A stretch of DNA of 64,000 nt, taken from assembly GCA_963824805.1 (NCBI GenBank), contig CAWGQZ010000082.1:104863-168862 (forward strand). Direction: 5' to 3'. This document shows positions 18,099 to 25,008 of this stretch, one piece after another. Every line of letters starts with the position of its first letter. Position 1 is the first letter of the stretch. Source of the DNA: DATBAT01 sp963824805 (GTDB lineage: Bacteria; Acidobacteriota; Terriglobia; Terriglobales; Acidobacteriaceae). The notes beneath the pieces are model-generated. The model searched no databases and was not told where the DNA came from. It saw only the letters and a program-made list of their open reading frames with translations. The position numbers and the translations under genes were made by a program.

Positions 18099-18176
18099 CT
18101 AGCGACAACAACAGGGCGGACAACAGCAACAGGCGCCGAGGCGGGAGGTAGCGCAATGGACTGAGGCAAAATGCAT
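18099..18176 (-). CDS. Poly-cysteine leader peptide (upstream ORF of moeZ)
   Basis: A 25-codon ORF from ATG 18176 to TAG 18099. The peptide begins MHFASVHCATSR and ends ACCCCPPCCCR: eight Cys in 25 residues (8, 16-19, 22-24), seven of them in two consecutive runs around a Pro-Pro. It starts 5 nt after the stop of the sulfur-carrier gene, so re-initiation is plausible, and stops 48 nt before moeZ. Runs of regulatory codons for the pathway product are the signature of attenuation leaders; cysteine-rich upstream ORFs controlling sulfur genes are known in Actinobacteria. Its ACCTC (within 18144-18149) is complementary to the moeZ ribosome site GAGGT, a possible sequestration. Function is inferred; the ORF itself is read directly. 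Confidence 0.75.
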   Translation of the reverse strand: MHFASVHCATSRLGACCCCPPCCCR

Positions 18177-18181
18177 GAAAA

Positions 18182-18457
18182 TTAGCGGCCCCCAGCGATC
18201 GAGGGCACTATCGAAATACTATCATTGTCCTGAACCGCAGTCGCGTCCTTCTGCAGGTAGCGTACGTCTTCGTCGTTCAGGTAAACATTGACGAAAGCAC
18301 GCAATTTGCCATCGTCGTTGTATAGGTGGCGGCGTAGATCAGGGTGTCCGGAAACCAGTCCGGACAAAGCCTCTCCGATGCTGGATGCCTTAACTTCAAC
18401 CGCCGCCTGCTTGCCGGTGTACTGGCGGAGTGGGGTGGGAATATGGATTTTTGCCAT
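18182..18457 (-). CDS. Ubiquitin-like sulfur carrier protein (CysO/MoaD family)
   Basis: 91 residues of beta-grasp fold: starts MAKIHIPTPLRQYTGKQAAV, has VNVYLNDEDVRYL and DNDSISIVPSIAGGR at the end. The diglycine (Gly89-Gly90) is the site that becomes a thiocarboxylate, but one extra Arg91 follows before the stop, so the carrier would need trimming by a peptidase (JAMM/Mec type in CysO and QbsE systems) before adenylation. The length and IAGG ending resemble CysO of the cysteine synthase pathway more than canonical molybdopterin MoaD. The activating enzyme MoeZ is encoded 131 bp downstream. No cysM or mec gene is in the window. Confidence 0.88.
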   Translation of the reverse strand: MAKIHIPTPLRQYTGKQAAVEVKASSIGEALSGLVSGHPDLRRHLYNDDGKLRAFVNVYLNDEDVRYLQKDATAVQDNDSISIVPSIAGGR

Positions 18458-18480
18458 GCGTTATACATGATGCCACAGCC

Positions 18481-18533
18481 GGGGCGGAAGATTCACTGGC
18501 TGAAGGAAACTGATGGAATCCTGCTTCCGCCCC
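18481..18533. promoter_or_regulatory. Inverted repeat in the leader of the sulfur-carrier gene
   Basis: GGGGCGGAAG (18481-18490) and CTTCCGCCCC (18524-18533) form a perfect 10-bp stem around 33 nt, starting 23 bp upstream of the carrier start codon. It fills most of the 106-bp gap after the VOC gene. It could be a 5' leader structure or a terminator without U-tract for the VOC gene. Confidence 0.4.
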
Positions 18534-18563
18534 AGCCGCCAGTTCTGGCCAATCAGGCCTGTT

Positions 18564-19064
18564 CTAAGCGGTTTTTCCGTACAAATCTGCAATCCGCCTT
18601 TTCATTTCTTCGGGAGAAACATCCTCCACGTGGGTTGCGATGGTCCACTTGTAGCCGAAGGGATCAAGGACCGTACCGCTCCGGTCGCCGTAAAACTGGT
18701 CTTGCACGGGTTTCTCGACTGTAGCTCCGGAGGCGACGGCTTTCTCGAAGGTTCGACCGACATCTTCCACATAGAGCATGATGCCCACTGGATTGCCGCC
18801 TAGTGCCTTAGGGCTGCGGTACCCCATGTCCTTCATTTCGTCCGCCATCATCAGAACTGAGTCGCCAATCCTGATCTCGGCATGACCGAGTTTTCCGTCT
18901 GGTCCGGGCAGCCGGAGTATCTCGGTTGCACCGAACACGTTCTTATAAAACTCGATGGCCTTGGCGGCGCCATCGATGATGAGGTAAGGAGTTACGGAAT
19001 GGTAGCCATCAGGAACCGGTTTTACTGCCACGGTGACCTCCTTGATATCGTTGATATCGTTCAA
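18564..19064 (-). CDS. VOC-family (PhnB/glyoxalase-like) protein
   Basis: 166 residues with the paired beta-alpha-beta-beta-beta modules of the vicinal oxygen chelate fold: VTPYLIIDGAAKAIEFYKNVFGA, then GHAEIRIGDSVLMMADE, and GIMLYVEDVGRTFEKAVASGA with DRSGTVLDPFGYKWTIATH. This is the PhnB-like subfamily often annotated as bleomycin-resistance or glyoxalase related; substrate is unknown. Initiation is at TTG 19064, supported by GGAGGGAAG seven nt upstream. It is divergent from the MarR-GNAT gene, with the palindromic operator between them, so the regulator could control both. Confidence 0.85.
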   Translation of the reverse strand: MNDINDIKEVTVAVKPVPDGYHSVTPYLIIDGAAKAIEFYKNVFGATEILRLPGPDGKLGHAEIRIGDSVLMMADEMKDMGYRSPKALGGNPVGIMLYVEDVGRTFEKAVASGATVEKPVQDQFYGDRSGTVLDPFGYKWTIATHVEDVSPEEMKRRIADLYGKTA

Positions 19065-19133
19065 AAGACTTCCCTCCAGTATATAAAAGCCCGCAAACGC
19101 GGTACCCCAATGATATAGGTGCTACAGTCAACA

Positions 19134-19160
19134 AATATAGTTGACAAAAGCAACTATATT
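19134..19160. promoter_or_regulatory. MarR-type palindromic operator
   Basis: AATATAGTTG and CAACTATATT are perfect 10-bp arms separated by ACAAAAG. The element lies 16 bp upstream of the MarR-GNAT start and 69 bp from the divergent VOC start, and contains a TTGACA. The TAGTTG...CAACTA core is typical of MarR-family operators, so autoregulation is likely. Confidence 0.65.
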
Positions 19161-19176
19161 GCGGGATGCTCGATGC

Positions 19177-20106
19177 ATGAACCTGCGGGCCGAGGTCGAA
19201 GCCGTTCGGAGTTTCAACCGCTTCTACACCAAAACCATAGGCGTCTTGCACGAGGGATTGCTAAGCAGCCGGTTCTCGCTGACCGAAGTCCGCGTGCTGT
19301 ATGAGCTCGCCCACCGCAAAACTGCCACCGCTTCCCAACTGTGTATCGAGCTTGGTCTAGACCCTGGCTATCTCAGCCGCCTCTTGCGGGGTCTTGCCGG
19401 CCGCAAGCTCGTCGAGAAAGCCCGCTCAACCAAGGACGGCCGGCAATCGCTTTTACGCCTGACGGCTGCGGGACAGCAGGAGTTCGAAAAGCTCAATGCT
19501 CAGCAGAACCAGGAAGTGACCGCGCTATTGCAGACGCTCCCATCTGCGAAGCAAGAGCTCTTAGTGACCTCGCTTCGCACAGCACAGCAACTCCTAGAGG
19601 ACAGTGCGGCCTCGTCCGCCGAAGATTCCTACATCCTGCGTTCCTACCATCCCGGTGACTTGGGCTGGGTGGTGCACCGTCACGGCGCTGTCTACGCTAA
19701 GGAAGAGCACTACGACGAACACTTCGAAGGACTGGTGGCAGGGATCGTGGCTGACTTTGTCGAGAATTTCGATTCCAAGCGCGAACGCTGTTGGATTGCC
19801 GAGAAGGACGGTGAAATCGCGGGTTTCGTTTTCCTGGTGAAGAAATCCGAAACCGTTTGCAAGCTGCGGTTGCTGTTAGTGGAGCCTTGGGCTCGCGGCT
19901 TGGGTATCGGCGCCCGTCTGATTTCCGAATGCGTGCGCTTTGCCCGCCAGACCGGTTACAAGAAGATGATGTTGTGGACACAAAGCGATTTGCTTGCCGC
20001 CCGGCATCTCTACAGGAAAGCCGGCTTCGAGCTTGTAGCCAGCGAACTGCATGATAGTTGGGGACGTAAGGACCTGGTCTCAGAAACCTGGGAACTAAGG
20101 CTCTAA
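19177..20106 (+). CDS. MarR-GNAT bifunctional regulator/acetyltransferase
   Basis: 309 residues. Residues 1-150 are a MarR winged helix: SLTEVRVLYELAHRKTATAS, the recognition segment LDPGYLSRLLRGLAGRKLVEK, and wing residues KDGRQSLLRLTAAG. Residues ~155-309 are a GNAT N-acetyltransferase with the acetyl-CoA loop VEPWARGLGIGARL and a closing YRKAGFELVASE. Such fusions occur in many bacteria; the acetyl acceptor is usually unknown and may be a small amine or drug. Start ATG 19177 matches the MarR N terminus; TTG 19141 would run through the operator. A hairpin follows the gene. Confidence 0.9.
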   Translation: MNLRAEVEAVRSFNRFYTKTIGVLHEGLLSSRFSLTEVRVLYELAHRKTATASQLCIELGLDPGYLSRLLRGLAGRKLVEKARSTKDGRQSLLRLTAAGQQEFEKLNAQQNQEVTALLQTLPSAKQELLVTSLRTAQQLLEDSAASSAEDSYILRSYHPGDLGWVVHRHGAVYAKEEHYDEHFEGLVAGIVADFVENFDSKRERCWIAEKDGEIAGFVFLVKKSETVCKLRLLLVEPWARGLGIGARLISECVRFARQTGYKKMMLWTQSDLLAARHLYRKAGFELVASELHDSWGRKDLVSETWELRL

Positions 20107-20131
20107 AGGGCAAAGCTGAGCAAAGAACAAC

Positions 20132-20178
20132 GGCCAGCATTCTCCCTGAGGGGTATGAGGCAAGGAGTCATGCTGGCC
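20132..20178. terminator. Hairpin between convergent genes
   Basis: GGCCAGCAT (20132-20140) and ATGCTGGCC (20170-20178), with inner CTCC/GGAG continuing the stem. It follows the MarR-GNAT gene and could end transcription from either side; no strong U-tract. The rest of the 195-bp gap to 20302 shows nothing recognisable. Confidence 0.45.
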
Positions 20179-20301
20179 TTACATCTTGCTGGCAAGATTT
20201 GTACACGAGGAAGTGCGCAAAATTAGGACAGACCGGTCGGTGTTTCAAAATCCGAACAAGCCAAAACCGGCGTCCAGTCTGTATTCTGGCGGACCGGTAA
20301 C

Positions 20302-20547
20302 CTAGTCTTTCAACGGCACCATAGCCTGGCCGTCGCGACAGAAGGTGGCTACCCGCTGCAGGTTGCCATCGGGTTGGTTGACGATCATGACTGGTCCGTA
20401 GCAGTAGACGGCGTGCCCAGAGTCGGCAAAGTACCAGCTGCCGCCCTTGTGTGCCTGTTGTTTGACCTGGGGGTGAACCGGCTTAGGGGCCTGAAGGTGC
20501 GTTCCTGGTAGGGAGATCGAGAGTAAGAGTGTCGCCAATATCCTCAT
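20302..20547 (-). CDS. Small secreted hypothetical protein
   Basis: 81 residues. The N terminus MRILATLLLSISLPGTHLQA is a probable signal peptide. The mature part has a His/Lys/Gln-rich start, then WYFADSGHAVYCYGPVMIV and a second Cys in VATFCRDGQ, so two cysteines could pair. I do not recognise the family. Ribosome site AGAGG precedes ATG 20547. It follows the single-pass membrane protein gene after 11 bp and probably shares its transcript. Confidence 0.6.
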   Translation of the reverse strand: MRILATLLLSISLPGTHLQAPKPVHPQVKQQAHKGGSWYFADSGHAVYCYGPVMIVNQPDGNLQRVATFCRDGQAMVPLKD

Positions 20548-20558
20548 AGGGGGCCTCT

Positions 20559-20999
20559 TTAGACCATTGACCGCGTGCGCCGCTCGTTTGGAGTATCTGC
20601 ACTCTCCTTGGGCGGTTTGAGCGGTAAAGCTTTCTGGTACTTGCCTGATCTTTTCTGGCTCGCTACTTTGTCGGGTGAATTTGCCTGGGAAGACGGAGTC
20701 TGGTTCTGGGACGACGGAGTTTGAGCCTGGGGTTTTGCCTTTAACGGAGTTCCGGGTCTAACGTGCTGCTGGATGTTTTTGCCCTTTAGCGCGGTTAGTT
20801 CCGCACTGTCGCTGAAGAGTTGTTGGATCAGGGATCTCTGGTTTTCGATAGTTCGCCCCTGCTCCACGACCAGTAGGGCCAGCAGGCCGTAGGAGATGAG
20901 GAAAAGCACCACCAGAAGCGGCAGTAGTTGTTGTTTGGGCTTGGCTGCGACGACCGCTTCTTCCTGTAAGAGGTTCAACACCTTTACACCCCAATCCAT
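20559..20999 (-). CDS. Single-pass membrane hypothetical protein
   Basis: 146 residues. A short cytoplasmic N terminus (~22 residues) precedes one strong transmembrane helix (LLPLLVVLFLISYGLLALLV), then a likely coiled segment (EQGRTIENQRSLIQQLFSDSAEL) and a low-complexity tail rich in Lys, Pro, Ser and Gln. The topology suggests an inner-membrane anchor with an extracytoplasmic tail. No known family is recognised. First gene of a two-gene unit with the small secreted protein. Confidence 0.6.
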   Translation of the reverse strand: MDWGVKVLNLLQEEAVVAAKPKQQLLPLLVVLFLISYGLLALLVVEQGRTIENQRSLIQQLFSDSAELTALKGKNIQQHVRPGTPLKAKPQAQTPSSQNQTPSSQANSPDKVASQKRSGKYQKALPLKPPKESADTPNERRTRSMV

Positions 21000-21177
21000 G
21001 CCTCAGTCAGCAGGCACTGTCACAATTGCAGCTGGCACGCCATGTGGGATAAATCTGCTAACTGTATGAGGGGTATATAGTTATCCCGTTTTCGACACGG
21101 GCATACAGCAGCTGAGTGTGCAAACCAATGCACAATTTGAGCAGGCTGAACTGTTACTGAGGTAAGGAGGCGATGCT

Positions 21178-22344
21178 TTATTTGGCGCTCATGACCAGCT
21201 TGGCAATGGTCGCCAGTTGCATGTTCGAGGTGCCCTCGTAGATCTTGCCGATTTTGGCGTCGCGCCAGTACTTTTCGACCGGATAGTCCTTGGTAAACCC
21301 GTAACCGCCATAGATCTCGATGGCGAGCGAGGTGACCCTTTCGGCGACCTGGGACGCAAAAAGCTTGGTCATTGCCGCTTCTTTAACAAAAGGAACCCCA
21401 GCGTCTTTCATCCGGGCAGCGTTGTAAACCATCACCCGGGCGGCTTCGATCTCGGTTGCCATCTGCGCGATCTGGAACTGGATGCCCTGGAAATCAGAGA
21501 TCGACTTACCGAACTGCTTGCGCTCCTGAGCGTACTTGCTGGCGTATTCCCAGGCCCCTCGGGCGACACCTAACATCTGCGCTCCGATGCCAATGCGGCC
21601 CTCGTTGAGGGTCTCGATGGCTATTTTATAGCCCTTGCCGGCCTCTCCCAACACATTGGCTTTGGGTACCTTGCAGTCTTCCAGGATAAGCTCGCAAGTC
21701 GAGGAAGCCCGAATGCCGAGCTTGTCTTCCTTCTTGCCCACGGCGAATCCGGCAAAGTCTTTCTCGATGATGAATGCCGTGATGCCCTTGTACCCGGCCG
21801 AAGCGTCGACGGTTGCGAACAGAATGAACACTCCAGCTTCTTTGCCGTTAGTGATCCACAGCTTGCGACCGTTCAGCACGTAGTCGGAGCCCTTGAGCTC
21901 GGCCTTGGTTTGTAGAGCGAAGGCGTCGGACCCGGAACCCGCTTCACTGAGGGCGTAGGCGCCAACCGTGTCGGCAGCCATCTTTGGCAGGTATTTCTTC
22001 TTCTGTTCCTCGGAAGCCCAGCGAACCAGGGCATTGTTTACCAAGGTGTTCTGCACGTCTACGATCACGCCTGCTGAAGCATCGACCCGCGAAAATTCCT
22101 CTACCGCCAGGATTGCCTCAAAAAACCGGCCTGCCCCACCGCCGTACTGCTCGGGGATCTCAATGCCCATCAAGCCCAGCTGAAAAAACTGGTGCAGAAG
22201 TTCTTTCTCAAAGACGCCCTTTTCATCCATTTCCTTGACCAAAGGACGAATCTTGTCCTCGGCAAACTGCCGGACGTTGTCACGAAAAAGTTGTTCGTCT
22301 TCGGTGAGTGTGGTGACGGGAGAAGGAGTGGCAGTTTCCGACAT
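21178..22344 (-). CDS. Acyl-CoA dehydrogenase
   Basis: 388 residues, full length for the family. Motifs include YALSEAGSGSDAFALQTKA (FAD/substrate binding), LWITNGKEAG, RIGIGAQMLGVARGA, and the C-terminal IYGGYGFTKDYPVEKYWRDAK with the catalytic Glu in IYEGTSNMQ. It takes hydrogens from the alpha-beta bond of an acyl-CoA and passes electrons to ETF. Sequence is closest in style to short/branched-chain or butyryl-CoA dehydrogenases. ATG 22344 has GAGG at good spacing; the frame extends upstream without support. Monocistronic as far as visible; 178 bp to the next gene downstream hold nothing I recognise. Confidence 0.93.
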   Translation of the reverse strand: MSETATPSPVTTLTEDEQLFRDNVRQFAEDKIRPLVKEMDEKGVFEKELLHQFFQLGLMGIEIPEQYGGGAGRFFEAILAVEEFSRVDASAGVIVDVQNTLVNNALVRWASEEQKKKYLPKMAADTVGAYALSEAGSGSDAFALQTKAELKGSDYVLNGRKLWITNGKEAGVFILFATVDASAGYKGITAFIIEKDFAGFAVGKKEDKLGIRASSTCELILEDCKVPKANVLGEAGKGYKIAIETLNEGRIGIGAQMLGVARGAWEYASKYAQERKQFGKSISDFQGIQFQIAQMATEIEAARVMVYNAARMKDAGVPFVKEAAMTKLFASQVAERVTSLAIEIYGGYGFTKDYPVEKYWRDAKIGKIYEGTSNMQLATIAKLVMSAK

Positions 22345-22530
22345 GAAAACCTCTACGGGAAAATACGATTGAAATCTTATCACCGGGTCTGAGGTAGGGT
22401 CAGAACTGCGAGCAAAATTCCGAATTCTTCTCTGACCCCTGTGTTCTCAGCGGTTAGGGTTTTTGCAGCCCCGCTTTTAGGGAACCTCAGCCATAAGGCT
22501 AAAGAAGCTCAGGGAGAGTTTCGCCAGCAA

Positions 22531-23550
22531 CTACTTGAGTTGTACTAAACCGTCGGGGGACATGGTCGGCGGTGCTGGCCGCTGTGGAGCGCGCCAGGAA
22601 TCGACTACCGAAATCTGGTGGACGCAGGAAACCGTGCAGTTGGGAGCACAAACCTTCTCGGTCAGATACTCGCGGCGAATGTCTTCCAGAGAATAGTTTT
22701 CCAGCGGAATTCCCGGGTATCCACGCTGCTGGGAGCAGTAGTGCACTAATCCGTTTTCACAAATGTAGAGGTAGCGCGCTCCAGCACGGCAGCGCCAGTC
22801 GTTAGGCTTGCCTTGCGCGATATTCTCTTGAAATGCATTGATGCGGGTGAAGCTGCGTTTGCTCCATGACTTCATCTCGTTGTAGACGAGCCGCTCTGCA
22901 TCGCCCAAAGGCTGCAATTGGCCACTTCCGTCGTGAATGATGCCGATCGTGGAGGTGAATCCTAATTCCAACGCACGCTTGCCAATAGTCAAAGCATCCT
23001 GCGGCTTGCTTACCCCGCCGCCCACCACGGAATTAATATTTACGTGGAAGTCGGCAAATTCCGCCAGATTCTGCAGCTTCTTATCGAGGACTTTGAGGCT
23101 CTTCTTCGAGACGTCGTCAGGATTCACGTTGTCGATGGAGATCTGCAGCCACTCCAGTCCAACCCGATTAAGACGCTGGATGCGTTCGGGAACCAGGAAA
23201 TACCCGTTTGTGATCAATCCGGCGACCATGCCATGTTTGCGGATGCGGGCAATGATGTCATCCAATTCCGGATGAAGCAGCGGTTCACCGCCGCTGATGG
23301 TGATCACCGAAGTCCCCAGATCAGCCAGCTTGTCGACGCGGCGAAACATGTCCTCGGTCGGAACCGGCTTGGAGAAGTCATCAAACTCGTTGCAATATTC
23401 GCAAGCCAGATTGCAGCGCCGGACAGGAATGATATGCACCAGCAGCGGATGCCGGGTCGAAACAATGGCACGAGCCGCGTGGCGGATTGTACGCACACTT
23501 CGACCGAGCGATTTGATCCGGCGGCGAAATAAGGTTCGGCTGGAAGCCAT
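22531..23550 (-). CDS. Radical SAM protein with C-terminal Cys-rich (SPASM-like) domain
   Basis: 339 residues. Cys46, Cys50 and Cys53 in RRCNLACEYCNEF bind the SAM-type [4Fe-4S] cluster; TISGGEPLLHPEL is the GGE motif that binds SAM. The C-terminal part has further cysteines (WRCRAGARYLYICENGLVHYC and CAPNCTVSC) consistent with an auxiliary cluster domain. No substrate peptide or partner is adjacent. Possible roles include peptide maturation or lipid/cofactor chemistry. ATG 23550 was chosen; a longer frame to 23595 lacks a ribosome site. An inverted GGGTCAGA/TCTGACCC pair (about 22394-22436) lies downstream. Confidence 0.82.
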   Translation of the reverse strand: MASSRTLFRRRIKSLGRSVRTIRHAARAIVSTRHPLLVHIIPVRRCNLACEYCNEFDDFSKPVPTEDMFRRVDKLADLGTSVITISGGEPLLHPELDDIIARIRKHGMVAGLITNGYFLVPERIQRLNRVGLEWLQISIDNVNPDDVSKKSLKVLDKKLQNLAEFADFHVNINSVVGGGVSKPQDALTIGKRALELGFTSTIGIIHDGSGQLQPLGDAERLVYNEMKSWSKRSFTRINAFQENIAQGKPNDWRCRAGARYLYICENGLVHYCSQQRGYPGIPLENYSLEDIRREYLTEKVCAPNCTVSCVHQISVVDSWRAPQRPAPPTMSPDGLVQLK

Positions 23551-23717
23551 TGAGCTACCGGTTATTACATCACAGAGAGTTGCTAAGTGCATCATTTCAC
23601 ACAGTATTCAGGCTAATTCGGGCGGTAAATGGTGCATCGGATACGTTCGTTGGTGCCTGTGATTTAAGAGACGAACTCCTGCGTAAATTTTCGCGCCCTT
23701 GGTGGTTTATGCGTTTC

Positions 23718-24110
23718 TTATGGGAACACCAACTGGTGACCGGCCTCGAGCAACGTTTCGAGGGCCCGCTCTTTGTCATCTTCTTTCACCAGAATGTAGT
23801 CGGTGTCGAAAGTCGACACCGCAAAGATGGGAATATTCGCCTCCGCTAGAGGATCGAGAAACGATGCCAGAATCCCCGTCAACTGAAAGGGGAAAGGCCC
23901 CAGCAATTTCAGACAAATCCAATCCTTCTCGGACTGCACCTCTGCCGGAACGCTGGCCGTAAGGCTTACCACCGACAATTCGTCACGCGTGCGACTAACA
24001 CAGGAAAACGGCCCGGAGTGGATCCAGTCAGGAATTGGCGTTTCAGCCGCCAGCCGCGAAACCGCGAAACGGCCAGGAAGCAGCGAAAAATTAAGCTTGT
24101 GCAAGTCCAT
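23718..24110 (-). CDS. ACT-domain protein
   Basis: 130 residues. The fold is the ACT_7/CASTOR-like tandem: LNFSLLPGRFAVSRL at the start, WICLKLLGPFPFQLTGILASFL and a final DYILVKEDDKERALETLLEAGH. Such small proteins bind amino acids and regulate enzymes or translation of amino-acid pools. It lies 92 bp downstream of an amino-acid racemase gene and near an amino-acid permease on the same strand, so an amino-acid-sensing role fits. No catalytic residues are seen. Confidence 0.75.
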   Translation of the reverse strand: MDLHKLNFSLLPGRFAVSRLAAETPIPDWIHSGPFSCVSRTRDELSVVSLTASVPAEVQSEKDWICLKLLGPFPFQLTGILASFLDPLAEANIPIFAVSTFDTDYILVKEDDKERALETLLEAGHQLVFP

Positions 24111-24202
24111 AAATCAGATGGAATCGTGGACTTGACGGGCTACACAGATAAAACAAAGAAAAAGGTTTATCGGTGAAATCCGTGCAAATCCGGTTGGGTG
24201 AC

Positions 24203-24892
24203 TTACTCCAAAGCCTTCCTCACCGCCGCCCGCGCCAGCAGTCGCGTCGAGTCCAGTGTTGGCAAAGGCGAGATCTCCGCCGACACCAGCAGAGGAATCT
24301 CGGTACACCCCAATACCACCGCGTCGCATCCTTCTTTTCCCAATCCCCGAATGACTTCGCCGAAATATGTGAGCGAGCGTTCGGTAAACTCCGCGTTGAC
24401 TAGTTCGTCCATGATGATGTGGTTTATATGCTCGCGCTCCTTCGGCCCCGGCGTACGAAACTCGAGTCCTGCCGCTTTTAGCTTCTCGGGATAGACCGGT
24501 CCCTCCATCAGATATTTTGTCCCCAGCACGCCCAGCCGTTTGTAGTTGGAACGCGTGGCCTCGTTCGCAACCTCTTTGGCGATATGCAGCCAGGGACGCG
24601 GCGAGCGGTGCTCAACCAAATCGAACGCCTGATGAATGGTGTTGTCGGGACAAACCAGAAAATCGGCGCCGGCCTTGGCCAACTTCTCTGCGGAGGACAG
24701 CATTAGCTCCGCCACTCCGGCCCAATCACTGGCGTAGATGCACTCCATGTAAGCCGCCAATGGATGAGTGTGCAAAGAAACTTCTGGATGGTTGTGTCGT
24801 CCCAGATATTTAGTGCCTTCGAGACAGATCGTCCGGTAGCACAGCGCTGCACCTTCCGCGCTGCAAGCCACGATACCAATGTGCTGCGGCAA
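24203..24892 (-). CDS. Aspartate/glutamate racemase family protein
   Basis: 229 residues. Two catalytic cysteines occur in the expected places: VCPDNTIHQ and VVLGCTEIPLL. The fold is the Asp/Glu racemase type, used to interconvert L- and D-amino acids. I set the start at TTG 24892 because AGGAGGA lies about 8 nt upstream and because the 20 residues further upstream read poorly and have no ribosome site. PQHIGIVACSAEG is then the expected N terminus. Neighbours handle amino acids (ACT protein, permease). Confidence 0.85.
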   Translation of the reverse strand: MPQHIGIVACSAEGAALCYRTICLEGTKYLGRHNHPEVSLHTHPLAAYMECIYASDWAGVAELMLSSAEKLAKAGADFLVCPDNTIHQAFDLVEHRSPRPWLHIAKEVANEATRSNYKRLGVLGTKYLMEGPVYPEKLKAAGLEFRTPGPKEREHINHIIMDELVNAEFTERSLTYFGEVIRGLGKEGCDAVVLGCTEIPLLVSAEISPLPTLDSTRLLARAAVRKALE

Positions 24893-24940
24893 AAAAGAGT
24901 CCTCCTGAGATTCGCCTCGGAAGATTCTAAATGGAGGAAC

Positions 24941-24958
24941 CACGAAGCACACGAAGGT
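24941..24958. repeat. Short intergenic tandem (CACGAAG units)
   Basis: CCACGAAGCACACGAAGG occurs between the racemase and the amidohydrolase. A related sequence, TTTCGCGCCCTTGGTGGTTTA, occurs near 23689-23709. These are short intergenic sequences with no visible function. Confidence 0.25.
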
Positions 24959-25008
24959 TCAGGAAGGAAATCTTGAAGACCTGGGCTTTCCCTCGTGGAA
25001 CCGTGTCC

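Noticed and set aside
16878..18457. Dedicated molybdopterin locus
   Set aside because: No moaA/C/E nearby; the Cys leader and GG-Arg tail fit cysteine or other sulfur transfer better.
20107..21177. tRNA or small RNA genes in the gaps around 20.2 and 21.1 kb
   Set aside because: No cloverleaf, no TTCGA loop with matching stems; only simple hairpins.
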